From assembly GCA_030770425.1 (NCBI GenBank), contig JASJFT010000034.1:1-64000 (forward strand): a DNA stretch of 64,000 bases, read 5' to 3'. This DNA comes from Darksidea phi. Taxonomy: Eukaryota; Ascomycota; Dothideomycetes; Pleosporales; Lentitheciaceae. The notes beneath the pieces were generated by a model. The model had not been told where the DNA came from. It was given only the letters and a program-made list of their open reading frames with translations, and did no database searches. Both the position numbers and the translations under genes were made by a program. Positions 22,555 through 33,971 of the stretch are shown here, in pieces (within the stretch, counting starts at the first letter, position 1; each line of letters starts with the position of its first letter).

Positions 22555-23596
22555 CTATCCGGTACCTCCAGGATGCTTCGCACCACTCTCGGGATCCGTT
22601 GCATTTCCGGCACTGCCCTCCTCTGCCAATCTTCTGATATCACTCCAGTACTCCAGCTTCTTGCACTCGGCATCGGCAGCCTCGACCGCCTTTAGCAAGT
22701 TGTTAATTCTGCGTTCTTCGGTATCGTTCTCGCGTTCGCCGCGCTCTTTGTGGGACTCGCGGTGGGCTTGTGCATCGTCGAACGTGGTCATGAGGGTGGA
22801 GAGGAGTTGGCGGCGTGAGTTTTGGAAGATGAGCATGGCCATGATGGCGGGAATCTGGCCATGTTAGTATGCGATGAGGGACAGGGTGCGATGGAGAATG
22901 TACCTGCTCAGCTAAATAGTAGAGCTCCTCTCCGCCTTCTTCGATGAATTTGTTGATGAATACAATCTTCTCTCGATCGATAGCCGCTTTCTTCAACTTC
23001 CTCATCAAGGTTGGGACATCCTTGACCTCTTCGTCGAACGACTGCTCATTGCTATCTTGTGAACTGGCGAAACCAGTCCCGGTCGTCATAGTCCTCGCCA
23101 GGGTTGTGCCAATACTAAAGGTCTCCCCAAACAGTCTCTCCCTATTCTCCTTGGTCTTCGGTGGTAGTTTCTGCTTGATCCGCTTTCGCAGCCAGCGTCT
23201 CCGCCGCACGAAACTGTGAAACCATGGATGGTTTCCATGCCACGCAGCGCCTCTAAACCAGAAACTATATTGCCATCCCTCCTCATCGACATCCTGGCTC
23301 ATGTCCACATACCAGCTCTTCCATTCCCAGACCCAACTAGGATCGGGCAGCTGAGCATTTGTGATGTTCACCGGCGACGGCTTGAATTTTGAGTCGACCC
23401 ACGGCGATTGGTCGATTCTGAGATTCCATAGCGCTCTTGAAGAGAATAGGGGTAGCCCGAAGACAAACCAGCCGCGCTGGTTCTCGTAAAGTACGTCGAT
23501 GTGTGCGTTTTCGCTCGGCGGTAGTCGCTCGGGCTGTCGCTCGGGGTTCTGCTCATCCTCGGCGTGATCGACGAGCGCGATGCCCTGATCTGCCAT
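22555..23596 (-). CDS. Dysferlin-domain protein (Spo73/Mug65-like)
   Basis: Joined as complement(22555..22854, 22904..23596), intron 49 bp with an ATACTAAC branch site, 330 residues. An N-terminal DysFN-like stretch (IDVLYENQRGWFVFGLPLFS) is followed by DysFC-like text (WEWKSWYVDMSQDVDEEGW, then WHGNHPWFHSFVRRRRW). Dysferlin domains of this kind occur in yeast Spo73 (prospore membrane), S. pombe Mug65 and, with a reticulon-like part, in the Pex30 family (ER/peroxisome). No membrane segment is evident, so Spo73/Mug65 is the better match. The last 100 residues form a charged helical region. The start is ATG 23596, shared divergent promoter of about 470 bp with the gene at 24068. Confidence 0.85.
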
Positions 23597-24067
23597 TGTG
23601 CGGGGTGAAGTAGTACGCGATAGGGGGTTTGGAAGTGCGAAGCTCTGCGCCGCTACTATTGTGAATACATGAGGCTGCGTGTGACAGGTGGGTAGGAACG
23701 TTGGACGGACGCTACGACTTAGGGGTAACCGCAATGCAATGATGGCTGACAACAGACGGGAAAATGCAATTACAATACGAGTAACGATACAAAAAACCTA
23801 CAGCCAGCACTTGGTGCAGGATGAATCAAAGGGTAAGGGTGGTGTGAGATGTTGTGGAGATCTGGTTCACGTCCAGCCCACGACGCCGGGCCTGTGCGCA
23901 AGCTACGTACGTCATAATTCATGGCGTTGCCTTGAACGGCTCCAACCAGCAATCCCTCCCCGCTCATAAGTACCGCGGGTCCTGCACCTCCACTCGACGT
24001 CTTCCCAACCGCTGCACCACCGCATAATCGTTCTCACCTCGATCTCTAAACCGCTCCATCCATCACA

Positions 24068-24614
24068 ATGTCCAAGCGAATCATCCAACTGGGCGGTCTC
24101 GCAGTTGTCGGCGGCGGTGCCTACTACCTCTACAATGCTGGCGGAGACCCCAAGCTTGCACAGAAGAAGCTCGAACGTACGTCATCCATTGTCGTCTTGC
24201 CATCTAAAGCGCAAGCTAACTAATGCAGATGATGCTGCCGCCGCGTCCGCAAGAATGAAGAACGACATCCCCGGCCGCGGGAAGCAGGCCCAGAAGGCTG
24301 GCGAGGAGAGCGCGGAAAGTGTGCGCGCGCGGGCACAAAGTATGGTAAGACTTGGTCGTTCCATTCGCAGAGGTCAAGGAGACCTTCTCGGATGCTGATG
24401 AGATGTGCGCTAACGACGGCATCAGGCCGATGACGCGAGAGCCGAAGCGGAAAGGGCTAAAGCGAAGCTCGACAACTTCAAACAGGGCACCGAAAAGAAG
24501 TTTGAGGAGACGGGCAAGGAGTTCAACGCTGCCGTGGATAAGTTCGACAAAGAGGTCACGCAAAAGGCGAGCGAGTCAAAGAGTTGGCTCGGTTCGCTGT
24601 TCGGTGGGAAGTAA
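24068..24614 (+). CDS. Small membrane-anchored protein (calcofluor-hypersensitive-like)
   Basis: Joined as 24068..24176, 24229..24344, 24426..24614, 137 residues, introns of 52 and 81 bp. An N-terminal hydrophobic segment with Gly (IIQLGGLAVVGGGAYYLY) is followed by a highly charged Ala/Lys/Glu helix. It ends in SWLGSLFGGK. Such proteins are annotated in ascomycetes as calcofluor white hypersensitive protein; they look like single-pass anchors with a long amphipathic helix, perhaps mitochondrial. The function is not established. Both introns have clear GT and AG ends and keep one frame throughout. Confidence 0.75.
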
Positions 24615-25232
24615 ATGACGCCTGTAACAAGAGCTAGATCCGGGCGCAGGAAGTGAGGGCGGCTACGATACGAACACACTAAGTGTACCTTTCGATTGAT
24701 GCATGCCGGCGTCCCGACATAGGAGTATCTTTGGTATAGGTCTTCTCATCTCAACATGGTTCTTTGACATTGCAAGCTTTCTTTTGTGTCCAATTGTTGT
24801 GCGTCATCGGCTCCATTTGGTCTTGATTCTATCCTTGCCATTGCGCGGATCTGTGTGTGTTCAATGCGTGAGCAAGCTGTTGATATGATGCACCTGTGGT
24901 GCGAGCTCCGTGTTGGCACGGCAAGTTCTGCACACAAACCATTCATCACCGTTTAGTACAAACGTCGCATTCACTTCGCAATAGGCTATTCTTCCTAAAC
25001 GTTCGAAGAAACGCGTGCTCCCAGGGACTTCGCGTCGCTAATTGGCCAACGCGTCTACGCGAAAAGTCGCGCACCCCCTGCCGCGCTAGTCTGTTTTGCC
25101 AGCCCCTCGACACTCATAAACATCTTTCAATCCCCTCGCTCGCATGTACAACTCGCCATCCCCACTCTTCATATTTCTCTCGCGGCATTGATTATCATAT
25201 CTCTCTACCGTATCACTTCCTTATCCCTTACC
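24615..25232. other. Intergenic
   Basis: 3' region of the small membrane protein and promoter of the CDT1-like gene. Pyrimidine-rich CT stretches occur just before the ATG at 25233, as in many fungal promoters. Nothing else seen. Confidence 0.6.
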
Positions 25233-26372
25233 ATGTCGCCCATGGACCCCTCCGGCTCCTTGCCAACCGAACTTGTCAATCTTCTCGCGCTGCACTCATC
25301 CTTTCTCACCGCGCTATCGCTGCATTACGCCCACAATGGCACTGCGACGCCGGTCGACCTGAGAGATCTTACGGATTCGGTATCGGTAGTTTGGAGGCAG
25401 CGGAAAGTCACATATGATGATATTAGGCTGGTTGTTGGTGTGCTCGGGTGCGGTCCGGCTGGGAGGCACAATCCTTTCTACCTGTCCGACTACGGCCGCG
25501 GCAAGATCTGCCTGGAGATACACGAAGAACACAAGATGGGTGCGGGTGTCAATGCGATGAACGAGGAGGCGCTGAAGGTCATGTTCATGGAGAGCCTGGA
25601 TCATCTGTGGAGGCTGTGGAGTGCGTCGCTACAGAAGGCCATTTCACGACCTATTGCGGCGCCGAGGAAGCGCGGTCGGCCGAGGAAGACGGATTCTAAA
25701 CAGTCCAGCATCCAGCCCTTCATCGAGGAACCTTCAATCACAAAGTTCATCGCGCAATTACCGCACGCCGACATTACCACCTGCTCGTCGCTCGCTGCCG
25801 TCGCACCGTTACAAGAAAAGGGACGGAAAAGGCTTCGAGAGTTCAAAGACAGCGTACAGCAAGGCCGTGCGCAGAAGAAGTGCAGAGAATCTACCGGAAA
25901 GGAAAACGAGCATACCGTGAAGACGGAGTCAACCAGCAAGCCTGAACCCACTCAAGCGAAGATGACAGACTTTACCTCTGTGCGCAAAACAAACCTCCTC
26001 GACCGCATCCTCGCCAAACAAGCCGCCGCCGAATCTGGCCCCAAAGCGCCCTCACCCGCAGAAGTCCAGCGCAGACAAGCCCTTCAGCGCTCAGAAGAAG
26101 TCCTCGGCGTACTCTCCCTCCTCTGTGCGAGCAAAGGGCCCAGCATGCGTGTCTCGTTCTCCATGGCTACCCTCATCCAATCCCTACAGAGCTCGATCCG
26201 CAGCCCGATATCCAAGGACGAGGCGATGAAGTGTGTGGAGGTGTTGGCGAACGAGGTTACCCCGGGGTATGTGTCGGTTGTCAGAATGGGCGCTATTTCT
26301 AGTGTTGTTGTGAACAAGGGGATGAGACCTATGGATGTTAAGGGGAGGCTTGGTGCGTTGGGCGTTGCGTGA
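25233..26372 (+). CDS. CDT1: CDT1-like DNA replication licensing factor
   Basis: Single exon, 379 residues. Cdt1 loads the MCM helicase at origins in G1. The C-terminal part has the fungal Cdt1 winged-helix pattern: NLLDRILAKQAAAE, then RRQALQRSEEVLGVLSLLCA, then a helix and strand ending VEVLANEVTPGYVSVVRMG. The middle has an AT-hook-like RKRGRPRK, a PIP-like SSIQPFI and basic Lys/Arg runs with many Ser/Thr, as expected of a disordered licensing region. The N-terminal part is conserved helical sequence with no named domain. ATG at 25233 is the first good start; frame upstream has none. Confidence 0.8.
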   Translation: MSPMDPSGSLPTELVNLLALHSSFLTALSLHYAHNGTATPVDLRDLTDSVSVVWRQRKVTYDDIRLVVGVLGCGPAGRHNPFYLSDYGRGKICLEIHEEHKMGAGVNAMNEEALKVMFMESLDHLWRLWSASLQKAISRPIAAPRKRGRPRKTDSKQSSIQPFIEEPSITKFIAQLPHADITTCSSLAAVAPLQEKGRKRLREFKDSVQQGRAQKKCRESTGKENEHTVKTESTSKPEPTQAKMTDFTSVRKTNLLDRILAKQAAAESGPKAPSPAEVQRRQALQRSEEVLGVLSLLCASKGPSMRVSFSMATLIQSLQSSIRSPISKDEAMKCVEVLANEVTPGYVSVVRMGAISSVVVNKGMRPMDVKGRLGALGVA

Positions 26373-28173
26373 AGCTATCCCGACTTCTGCTCATCTTCTC
26401 ATGGCTATTCCTTGTTATCTTATAGCGTTTAGGGTACTGTGGGTTATTGTTTGTTTAGCGAGGCATTTCTGCATTAGTTTCAGGATTCGGTGCTGCGAGC
26501 AACAGGCGGTGTTATCATGGCTGTCAATTGCATTTTAAACTTTTACCTCTTCTCACTCTCCACCTCATGGTACCGCATGTTGAATGGAGCGGGATCGGGA
26601 CATCAGATAGCCGGTCCGTCTTTTCATTATGTATACGATTCTGTGGAATAGCTCTCCGGTTGCAAGATAGATGGTCGACATGCAGCCCGCATACCTAGTC
26701 CATCTCCACATCAAGTGTAAGCATTGCAACGTCTGGGACAGGTACGAGTGAAGTAGGTATGACGAGGCAGTCTAGTCGTAGGTGTTATCATGAGAGACTG
26801 AGGATGTAGTGGCACTGTTTGGTAGTTTATGCGCCATCGTTAGACTATAGTTGGGTGAGTTGTGGGTCAGTTCTGGTGCTATTTCTGTGACTATTCCTCG
26901 TCGTCAGTTGACGTGCTCGGACGAATATTCGAGCCTGCTGCTTCCGCACCTCAATTTGTTGCTGTGCATTGAAGCGGTAGATGTTTTCTTGAGAGCAAAA
27001 TGTGCGGCTATCGATGTTGACATGCACGTGCCCAGCCACGATCCATCCCTACTGGTCTCCTCTAGCTGTTTGTGGATTAGCCTTGGAACTGCGGGGCCGA
27101 ACTGAACACGAACCCTTCCTTGTCTCATCTCGTCCCGGACCTCTTCTTAGATGAACAATTGCCTAGGCCGGTGTCTTTGAGACATGATGGCTTGTCAGCC
27201 TAGCCATCCCACACGGCATCCCATTATCAACGCGCTTATCAAGAAGTCACCGGGGAGAAGTGATGGCAAATTATTCATTAGCGAGCTCTCGGCATGCTCG
27301 TCAATGCCGTCTACAAACCTGCATGCGAGCCTCGTTTGAGCTGCAATTCAGTGGGCAGCTGTGAAACTGTCGCGTGACGAAGGATTCGCCCGGCTTGCAC
27401 GTTATCTCAACGTACCCTACCACACTACCAGAGGGTAGTTGGACGCGAGACGGCTCGGGCAGAGCTCTGCACAAGCTTACGTATGCAAACGCAGAAGGAA
27501 GAAGCGGAACGATTGTATAAGAGGTCGTGCGCAAACATTGCCCCCGCGTTATTGTTAGCAACGTTTACTGTGGCCATGACAAAGCTAACTGCAAAAGACA
27601 CATGTTGGACGAAAGCTCTGTGCGCTACTACGCCGCAGCCCACCTGTCGGCCCGCTAATTACACTGACAATCACAGCTACCCCGGTCCAGGACCCCAGTC
27701 CCTGTACTCGTGGCTTGACTCTAGCCTCTATCTCGACAAGCGTCTTGTCGTCATCAGCACCGCCCCCAACATCTCCCCATCGTGGAAGGCGATGCAGAGC
27801 AGTTGTATCATGAGGAGTGCCCCCCCCGCTCCGCATGAAAGACGGCTGAGGAAGACGTGCATCGTTAGTCGGCGAGCGTACCATGGTCTATGAAGGGGCT
27901 GGATTCAGCCCTTTGCACATTTACATCCGGCAGCGCAGGCTGATGTGATGCAAGTGCACGCCTAGCCTGAGGCTGCATTTCAGCTCGTGCCATCGCCCAC
28001 GCTCACCGGAACCAACTTAACTTCACCGTCTCGCCCCGATTACTCGTTCCCTTGTCGCAATTTTCCATTGCACCTCTCAGGCTATATCCAGCCTTCCATT
28101 CTCTCTCTGATCGGCTCTACGCGATGCTGATCTTGCCGCAACTTTGAACAAACCACTATCCTTTTTTTGGAAC
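26373..28173. other. Intergenic, 1.8 kb
   Basis: Overlapping short frames on both strands (26845-27128, 27301-27893) have no domain and contradict each other. A CT-rich promoter stretch precedes 28174. Nothing else recognisable. Confidence 0.55.
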
Positions 28174-30516
28174 ATGGCGTCGCCGCAAGCACATCCCCCC
28201 GTATCGCCATTGGCATCACCAGAGCTCCGAATATCGCAGCCGGTATATGTCGGATCAACAACTCAAGGATCACCCAATGCCTCATCAGACTCCATCAGGG
28301 CAGAGAAGCGCTCCAGATTCTCAGAATCTCTAGACTCCGGACTGGGCATCAGGATGAAGCCGGTGAACTCGCCCATGTCGCCGCCAGACAACGTGTACCG
28401 CCAAAAGTCGGGCATGTACTCCCCCATTCCGCCAGCGCAACGGCCCGACTACCTCAGGACGCCAGACACGGGAAATTCTTTGTCGCCAGGGCCGGGGTTC
28501 TCGCGCTCCAGGACCGATCCGACCACGGAACGCCTTATTGCACATCGAGCAACCCAAGCATCACAATGGACGATTCACTGGCGGACACCAGCAATGATGG
28601 TTGCGTCCTTCCTCGTTGGCATATGTCTAGCCGTAGGCCAACACGTTCTCTATGCCCACCTGCACCACACAACCGAGGAGAACGAGGCGAAGAAGGTTCG
28701 CTTGGTTCTCTACGGGCGGGCGTTCGCGTACTTCTCCAAGGTGGCTTTTGGCAGCTGTTGCATTCTCGTCTTTCGTCAACGCATATGGAGGACTTTCAGA
28801 GCGAGCGCCCTTTCTGTTTTGTCCATCGACCAGCTCTTCCTTGCGACAGAGGATCCGTCTCTATTCGTAAACTGGGAGACTATCAGCAATGCACCCGTGG
28901 CCGTGGCTATTGCGCTAGTGATTTGGCTTATTCCCCTCGCCACTATCATTTTCTCGCCCGGTGCCTTATCCTTCGGATGGTATTTTGAGAACGAAAGCCT
29001 CAAGCTCAGCGTTCCAAATTTGAACTTTTCTGTCGAGTCATACCAAGACTGGCGCTATCCGGTGACCTTGGCCGACGGAACCAAGAAGAGACAGCTCATG
29101 TTCTACAACACAACCGATAAAGCCGGCACCAAAGAGGGATACTTTGACTACTTTGATCAACCGTCCACGGATCTGACTCGCGTCTCACTCATGACCGCCT
29201 ATAGTCTTATGGACCACCCGCTGAATCGGCAGGATGCGCGATTGAAATCGTGTGGAGGCAATTATAACTGCACATACACCACCTCGTTTGTTGGGCCCGG
29301 CTACAAGTGCGAGATGATCGCCAACAGCTCTGAAGATGATGCTAGACTAGCTGAGCTTGGAGCGCCATTCAACATTTCCGAGCTTGTTCCCCAAGGACGC
29401 CACGTGTATCTGGCAGATGTTGACCAGGGAGAATACAACAGGCCCCAGTACGACAACCTGGGCGACGGGGGCGTTCCACTAGGCGACATTCCAGAAGGAC
29501 TGGGTGTCTTCAAGACCGAGCCAGTGTTGTGGATCGGCTATTCAATCAACTCTACCGAGAAATTGTCCAAGGACGACCCGTTAGCAAAGAACTGGACGGC
29601 AAGGTATGATCCTCACATTTTCCGCTGCATTCACTATGAAACGAAGTATACCGTCCAGTTTAACTACACGGACCCCTTCTTCATGATGCATACGTCCTAC
29701 GAATACCTTTCACCTATCATCGATACCAATTTCTCTCGGTATGATAACGGCACCGTAAACTATAATGATCCCCAACCAGTCGCAAACTTCGTTGATCCGC
29801 GCAGCGACGTACCACGCTACAAGAAAGTAGCCGCATACCACGCCATGGGGCAGTCATTAAGGAAGTTCTTGCGCGGGAAAATCGAGCTAGAGCCCGAATT
29901 TCCCGGTCCGACTTACCCCCGAGTCGACTCTGATATCTCGCAGACACGTCTCGTCAGCAACGTCACGAGCACGCCACGTGAAGACCTCCCAACGAAGCTT
30001 CAGCAGTTCTACGCGAACATGATCCTCTCACTCTTCTCTGCGCCGCAAATGCTGGTTGTCCAAGAATCTCAGACCGAGGTGCAGAGGTCGCGTTACCTAT
30101 CAACATTCATATACACGCCCTCACAGCTGTGGGGCTGCTACGCCCCAGTCATCTTTCTCACACTCGTCATCTTACTCGCTGGGGCCTGGACCATCTACAA
30201 AGACGGTACAACCTTCTCTGTTGGCTTCTCTCGCATCATGGTCACTACGCGCAATGAGACTCTGGACGATATCAGCCGGGGAGCCTGCCTCGGCAACGAC
30301 CCTTTCCCCATGGAGCTCATGCATACGAAGCTTCAATTTGGAGTCCTCAACGAATACAATGAGCTGGAGTACATGGCCCAAGGATTTTCGCAAGGAATTG
30401 GTCACTGCGCCTTCGGCGTTCCGTCAGAGCTGTCGCCCATTCGGAAAGGCGTGGCTTATGCAGGACTGAGGAGGCGACCTGAAAGAAGGATCATCCAGAA
30501 AGAGAAAACGGACTAA
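28174..30516 (+). CDS. Large multi-pass membrane glycoprotein, family unclear
   Basis: Single exon of 780 residues. Residues 1-130 are Ser/Pro-rich and cytosolic-looking. Three membrane segments follow (MMVASFLVGICLAVGQHVLY; VAFGSCCILVF; VAVAIALVIWLIPLATIIFS), then an ectodomain of about 400 residues with many N-glycosylation sites (NYNCTYT, NFSRYDNGT) and paired cysteines, then a final membrane segment (PVIFLTLVILLAGAW) and a short cytosolic tail. Proteins of this layout are common in Dothideomycetes, sometimes annotated as formylmethionine deformylase-like, a name that the sequence does not support. Location is probably plasma membrane. ATG 28174 follows an untranslated CT-rich leader. Confidence 0.8.
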   Translation: MASPQAHPPVSPLASPELRISQPVYVGSTTQGSPNASSDSIRAEKRSRFSESLDSGLGIRMKPVNSPMSPPDNVYRQKSGMYSPIPPAQRPDYLRTPDTGNSLSPGPGFSRSRTDPTTERLIAHRATQASQWTIHWRTPAMMVASFLVGICLAVGQHVLYAHLHHTTEENEAKKVRLVLYGRAFAYFSKVAFGSCCILVFRQRIWRTFRASALSVLSIDQLFLATEDPSLFVNWETISNAPVAVAIALVIWLIPLATIIFSPGALSFGWYFENESLKLSVPNLNFSVESYQDWRYPVTLADGTKKRQLMFYNTTDKAGTKEGYFDYFDQPSTDLTRVSLMTAYSLMDHPLNRQDARLKSCGGNYNCTYTTSFVGPGYKCEMIANSSEDDARLAELGAPFNISELVPQGRHVYLADVDQGEYNRPQYDNLGDGGVPLGDIPEGLGVFKTEPVLWIGYSINSTEKLSKDDPLAKNWTARYDPHIFRCIHYETKYTVQFNYTDPFFMMHTSYEYLSPIIDTNFSRYDNGTVNYNDPQPVANFVDPRSDVPRYKKVAAYHAMGQSLRKFLRGKIELEPEFPGPTYPRVDSDISQTRLVSNVTSTPREDLPTKLQQFYANMILSLFSAPQMLVVQESQTEVQRSRYLSTFIYTPSQLWGCYAPVIFLTLVILLAGAWTIYKDGTTFSVGFSRIMVTTRNETLDDISRGACLGNDPFPMELMHTKLQFGVLNEYNELEYMAQGFSQGIGHCAFGVPSELSPIRKGVAYAGLRRRPERRIIQKEKTD

Positions 30517-30708
30517 GGCGATAATTACCGGAGAGACCGGTCGTAGCGGACCGAACGACATTTGCGCCCCGTAAGCTTACAACGTGCACGATGCATCTGC
30601 TGCGCCGCAGCTACATGGCCGCCACGATCCTTGGCATACAGCTACGACGACTCCCCCCCTAAAATCTTCTCCAAACAATCTCCGCTTCCAGCTTCTTCCT
30701 GCTCCTAC

Positions 30709-31985
30709 TCAGCAAATCCCGATAACCCCGTTTACCGGGATATCGATACTCGTAGTGTAACTCGCCGCCTCACTCAGCAAATACACATACGCACCACCCA
30801 ATTCCTCCACCTCCGCCAGCCTCGGCATCCCGCCGTAGTACTTCAACTGCTCTCCCCAATCAGGCTGCTGTGGCACCGAATATGTCATTGCTGTTTTGAC
30901 GAGCCCGGGGAAAACACTGTTGACGCGGATGTTGTGCGGTGCCCATTCCATTGCGAGCGCGTGCACCATGTTACGCACACCGGCTTTGCTGGCGCCGTAG
31001 GGGGCGGAAGGGACGCGCTGGGGGTTTTTTTAGTGGAAGGATTGTCGGATGAGTAAGGAAGGCGATGGCGAAGGTACCTTGTTGGGACGATAGGATGCCA
31101 TGGATGCTGTGTAGACTATGGACCCTTTTATACCGAGTTTGATGAATGCGCGTGCTGCTACGCGCGCCGAGTAGAACGTTCTGTATAAATTTTAATCTAA
31201 TGTTAGTAAAATACTTGTAGTTGTTGTTCTCCCTCTACCACTTCTCCCCCCCGGGCCTTCTTCCTCCCCAAAATGCCCCCGACACTAGACCTCTCAACGA
31301 CAGTCCCAAAACCGACATTAACACCGCCCCAAAACATCCCAATCTCCTCGGTAGTAAACTCCAACGCATCCTTATGCATCGTACGTCCCGCATTACATTA
31401 CACACCATGCCATGGATAGCCCCCCGCGTCGGCTATGATTTTGTCCACGGCCGCTTACATCGACGCCTCGCTTGTTACATTCGGCTTCTAGCGCGAAAGA
31501 GCTGGTTGGGGTGGGCGCGAGGAGACGGCGGCGAAGTCGATGTCGATGTCGAAGTCGCTGTCGCTGTCGCCGGCGGGGGAGCGCGATGTCTAAGGAGTAG
31601 AGTAGATGCGGGAGGCGCCGTGGACGAGGCAGGAGATTGCGATGCGATTGCTAGGCCGATTCCTGCGCGGGGCAGGGGGGAAAGGAGGGGGAGGGGAGGA
31701 GGTGCAAGATGAAGAAGAAGAAGAAGAGGAGGAGAAAGGGGAGGAAAACACGGTGCTTGGGTAAATGGATAAATGCATGTTTTTCCGAGTAGTGTATATT
31801 GTTAGTTGTCGTGCTGTGAAGTGGTGAAGGGAATTGACTACTAGGCGAGTAGAAGAGGAAGAGAAAAAACTGGTTGCTTCATTGCATACCTCTATTCGCG
31901 CCTGTAATGGCGATTACTTTTCCCTCGAGTTGAATGGCTTTTACCGCATTGGGCTTCTGAAGGTGAGGATGCCATGGTGCTAAAG
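30709..31985 (-). pseudogene. Short-chain dehydrogenase/reductase, frameshifted
   Basis: Exon-like pieces: 31890 up to about 31980 (VKAIQLEGKVIAITGANR), 31662 down to about 31390 (GIGLAI, then CLVHGASRIYS, DALEFTTEEIGMFW), 31078-31180 (TFYSARVAARAFIKLG) and 30709-31017 (PYGASKAGVRNMVHALAMEW). These give the SDR TGxxxGIG cofactor motif and a Tyr-x3-Lys active site (YGASK). Between the motifs the frame breaks several times through short duplications: CAATCGCATCG near 31648, TACTC near 31600, and others. No splice choice restores one frame from 31662 to 31390. The last exon is intact. Sequencing error is possible, but the clustering of indels argues for decay. Confidence 0.7.
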
Positions 31986-32426
31986 TGTATATTGAGCAGT
32001 TAGTTGTAGACAAGAATGAAGGACGGGAGGTTTTCGAGGGGAGGAAAAGAAAAACGAAAGACCGTTACAATGTTAGACTACGGAGCGACACGGCTTTTAT
32101 ATTTGTTTTCTAAGAAGTGTAGTGGTGCGGTTTCCCCGTACTCTGCATGTGTCTGCATAGTTGCTTGGTGCGTGCGTGGGAAGCGTTCGGAAGAGGATCT
32201 ACAGTTGGCCTCGAGACGAGACGGTCGGGTGGTTCGAGACGGGGTGTTAGCGGCGGCTCAGCGTCGATTGGATATGCTGGGGATCGGGACACCGCAAAGG
32301 GCATTGCTTCACATTGTCGAATCAGTCGTTGCGGTGAAAAAGCGTCCGAAACTTTCAACTCTGCGTTGGGCCGAAGATATGTACAAGAACTCATCCCCAC
32401 CACTGCGCGTCTCCAATCCCCAAGTT
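31986..32426. other. Intergenic
   Basis: Upstream of the SDR pseudogene and 3' of the deformylase gene. A plus-strand frame (32016-32753) runs through here but is the shadow of the deformylase gene further right. Nothing supported. Confidence 0.55.
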
Positions 32427-33548
32427 TCAATTAAACACAACAGTCTTCGCTCCATTCAAAAATACCCTCCTCTCGCTCCACCACTTTACCGCTGCCGCCA
32501 GCACCTGGCTCTCAACATTGCTCCCCTCCTCCACCAACTCCTTTGGACTCATCGCATGGTCGACCCTCGCAACACGCTGTTCAATAATAGGCCCCTCATC
32601 CAAATCCTTCGTAACAAAATGTGCCGTAGCCCCAATAATCTTCACACCACGCTCATAAGCCTGATGGTACGGTTTCGCGCCCTTGAACGAGGGCAGAAAC
32701 GAGTGATGGATATTGATGATGCGACCGCTCATTTCGGCGCAGAGACGCGGTGAAAGGACCTGCATGTAGCGCGCGAGCACGATGAGGTCGATGTCGTGTT
32801 TTGCCATAAGGTCGAGGATTTGCGTCTCTTGGGCTTCTTTCGTCGCCGCTGTGACGGGGAGGTGGTGGAAGGGGATTCCATAGCTTTGGGCCAAGGTCTC
32901 GAAATCGGCGTGGTTGCTTACGATGAGGGGGATTTCTACTTTGAGCTGCCCGCTTTTTACACGGAAGAGGAGGTCGTTTAGACAGTGGCCGATTTTTGAG
33001 ACCATGAGGAGGAGTTTGGGCTTCTGCTGCACAGGCCGCACGTTGTAGTCCATTTTTAACTCATCCGCAAGTTTGGCGAGGGGTTCCCGTAACGAGTCGA
33101 TATTCTCAGCATGGCCAAAGTGCACACGCATGAAGAAGGTCTTTGAGTCCGGATCGGAGAATTGCTGCAAGTCTAAGATGGTGAGGTTCTGGGCAGCTAG
33201 GAGCCCGGTGACTGCGTAGACGATGCCTGATTTATCGGGGCAGGAGAGCGTGAGGTAATGATCATTTGCAGCTGCTTTTGGCGACGCCATTTTGAGGTTG
33301 AGCTCTTCAGTGTCGGCGGTGCGAAGGAGTTGTTGTGTGGCGGCGTAGATGTGTTGACTCACGTGGAGGGAGCGGAAAAATTGCTTTGATGTAATGATAG
33401 TGTTTTGCCGGTGTCGGAATGCTTGGGTGATCGGGCCGATGCGCGATGGTGCTATTGCTCGGTAGTTGAGAGTGCGTGATGGGGTGGATGTGATGAGGTT
33501 TCTACCGGGCCTGTATAACCTAGTGACGGAGAGGGAGAGCTGGGACAT
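32427..33548 (-). CDS. purU: Formyltetrahydrofolate deformylase
   Basis: Hydrolyses 10-formyl-THF to THF and formate. Single exon, 373 residues. An N-terminal ACT domain (about 93-170: LTLSCPDKSGIVYAVTGLL) precedes the formyltransferase-fold domain (about 178-373), with INIHHSFLPSFKGAKPYHQA and the Asp-containing HFVTKDLDEGPIIEQ. That is the usual PurU order and, without the leader, the usual 285-residue length. The first 86 residues are Arg/Ser/Thr-rich and free of domains, like a mitochondrial presequence; an internal ATG at 33290 (MASPKA) would give a cytosolic form. The enzyme is mainly bacterial, and its presence in fungi is usually read as old transfer. Confidence 0.93.
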   Translation of the reverse strand: MSQLSLSVTRLYRPGRNLITSTPSRTLNYRAIAPSRIGPITQAFRHRQNTIITSKQFFRSLHVSQHIYAATQQLLRTADTEELNLKMASPKAAANDHYLTLSCPDKSGIVYAVTGLLAAQNLTILDLQQFSDPDSKTFFMRVHFGHAENIDSLREPLAKLADELKMDYNVRPVQQKPKLLLMVSKIGHCLNDLLFRVKSGQLKVEIPLIVSNHADFETLAQSYGIPFHHLPVTAATKEAQETQILDLMAKHDIDLIVLARYMQVLSPRLCAEMSGRIINIHHSFLPSFKGAKPYHQAYERGVKIIGATAHFVTKDLDEGPIIEQRVARVDHAMSPKELVEEGSNVESQVLAAAVKWWSERRVFLNGAKTVVFN

Positions 33549-33971
33549 GTTTATGCGGATTTGTGGTGGTGTTGCTTGGTAGAAAATTCGCTGTTTCGGA
33601 TAAGGCGCTGCCGATGTCGGCCGAGACTATGGGGTAGCTGTTTCCCAAGTGCGTGGTTTGTACACATCTGTATATTGTCAATTGACGCAAAAGTCTTCTT
33701 TAGATCAATTGCGCAAGAGTTCCTGCATGTATTGTGCATCCAATCTAACTGGTTGTGCAGTCAACTATGCCGAATCTAGATTAGCATCAGCTTCCCTCAT
33801 CCTACAACTCAACAAAAGCACCGCACATGCATCAAAACATAATCATTGATTCAAAAAATGAGCATAGCAAAAGGGGGTATCCAAAGCTAAATCCAAATCC
33901 GACCCAATCCACACAACACCACCCACATCCAAGCTACAACCAGCAATCAGAAAACCATTCAACCAACCCCA
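33549..33971. other. Intergenic between purU start and SFI1 end
   Basis: A 420-bp promoter/terminator space. No frame or repeat of note. Confidence 0.6.

Noticed and set aside
27301..27893. Opposing frames of 86-136 codons
   Set aside because: They contradict each other and neither shows domains or intron signals.
20823..32426. Secondary-metabolite gene cluster around carbonic anhydrase, SDR and others
   Set aside because: No PKS, NRPS, terpene synthase or pathway regulator; neighbours are housekeeping genes.
32016..32753. 245-codon plus-strand frame
   Set aside because: Its right part is antisense to the clear purU gene and it has no domain; a shadow frame.
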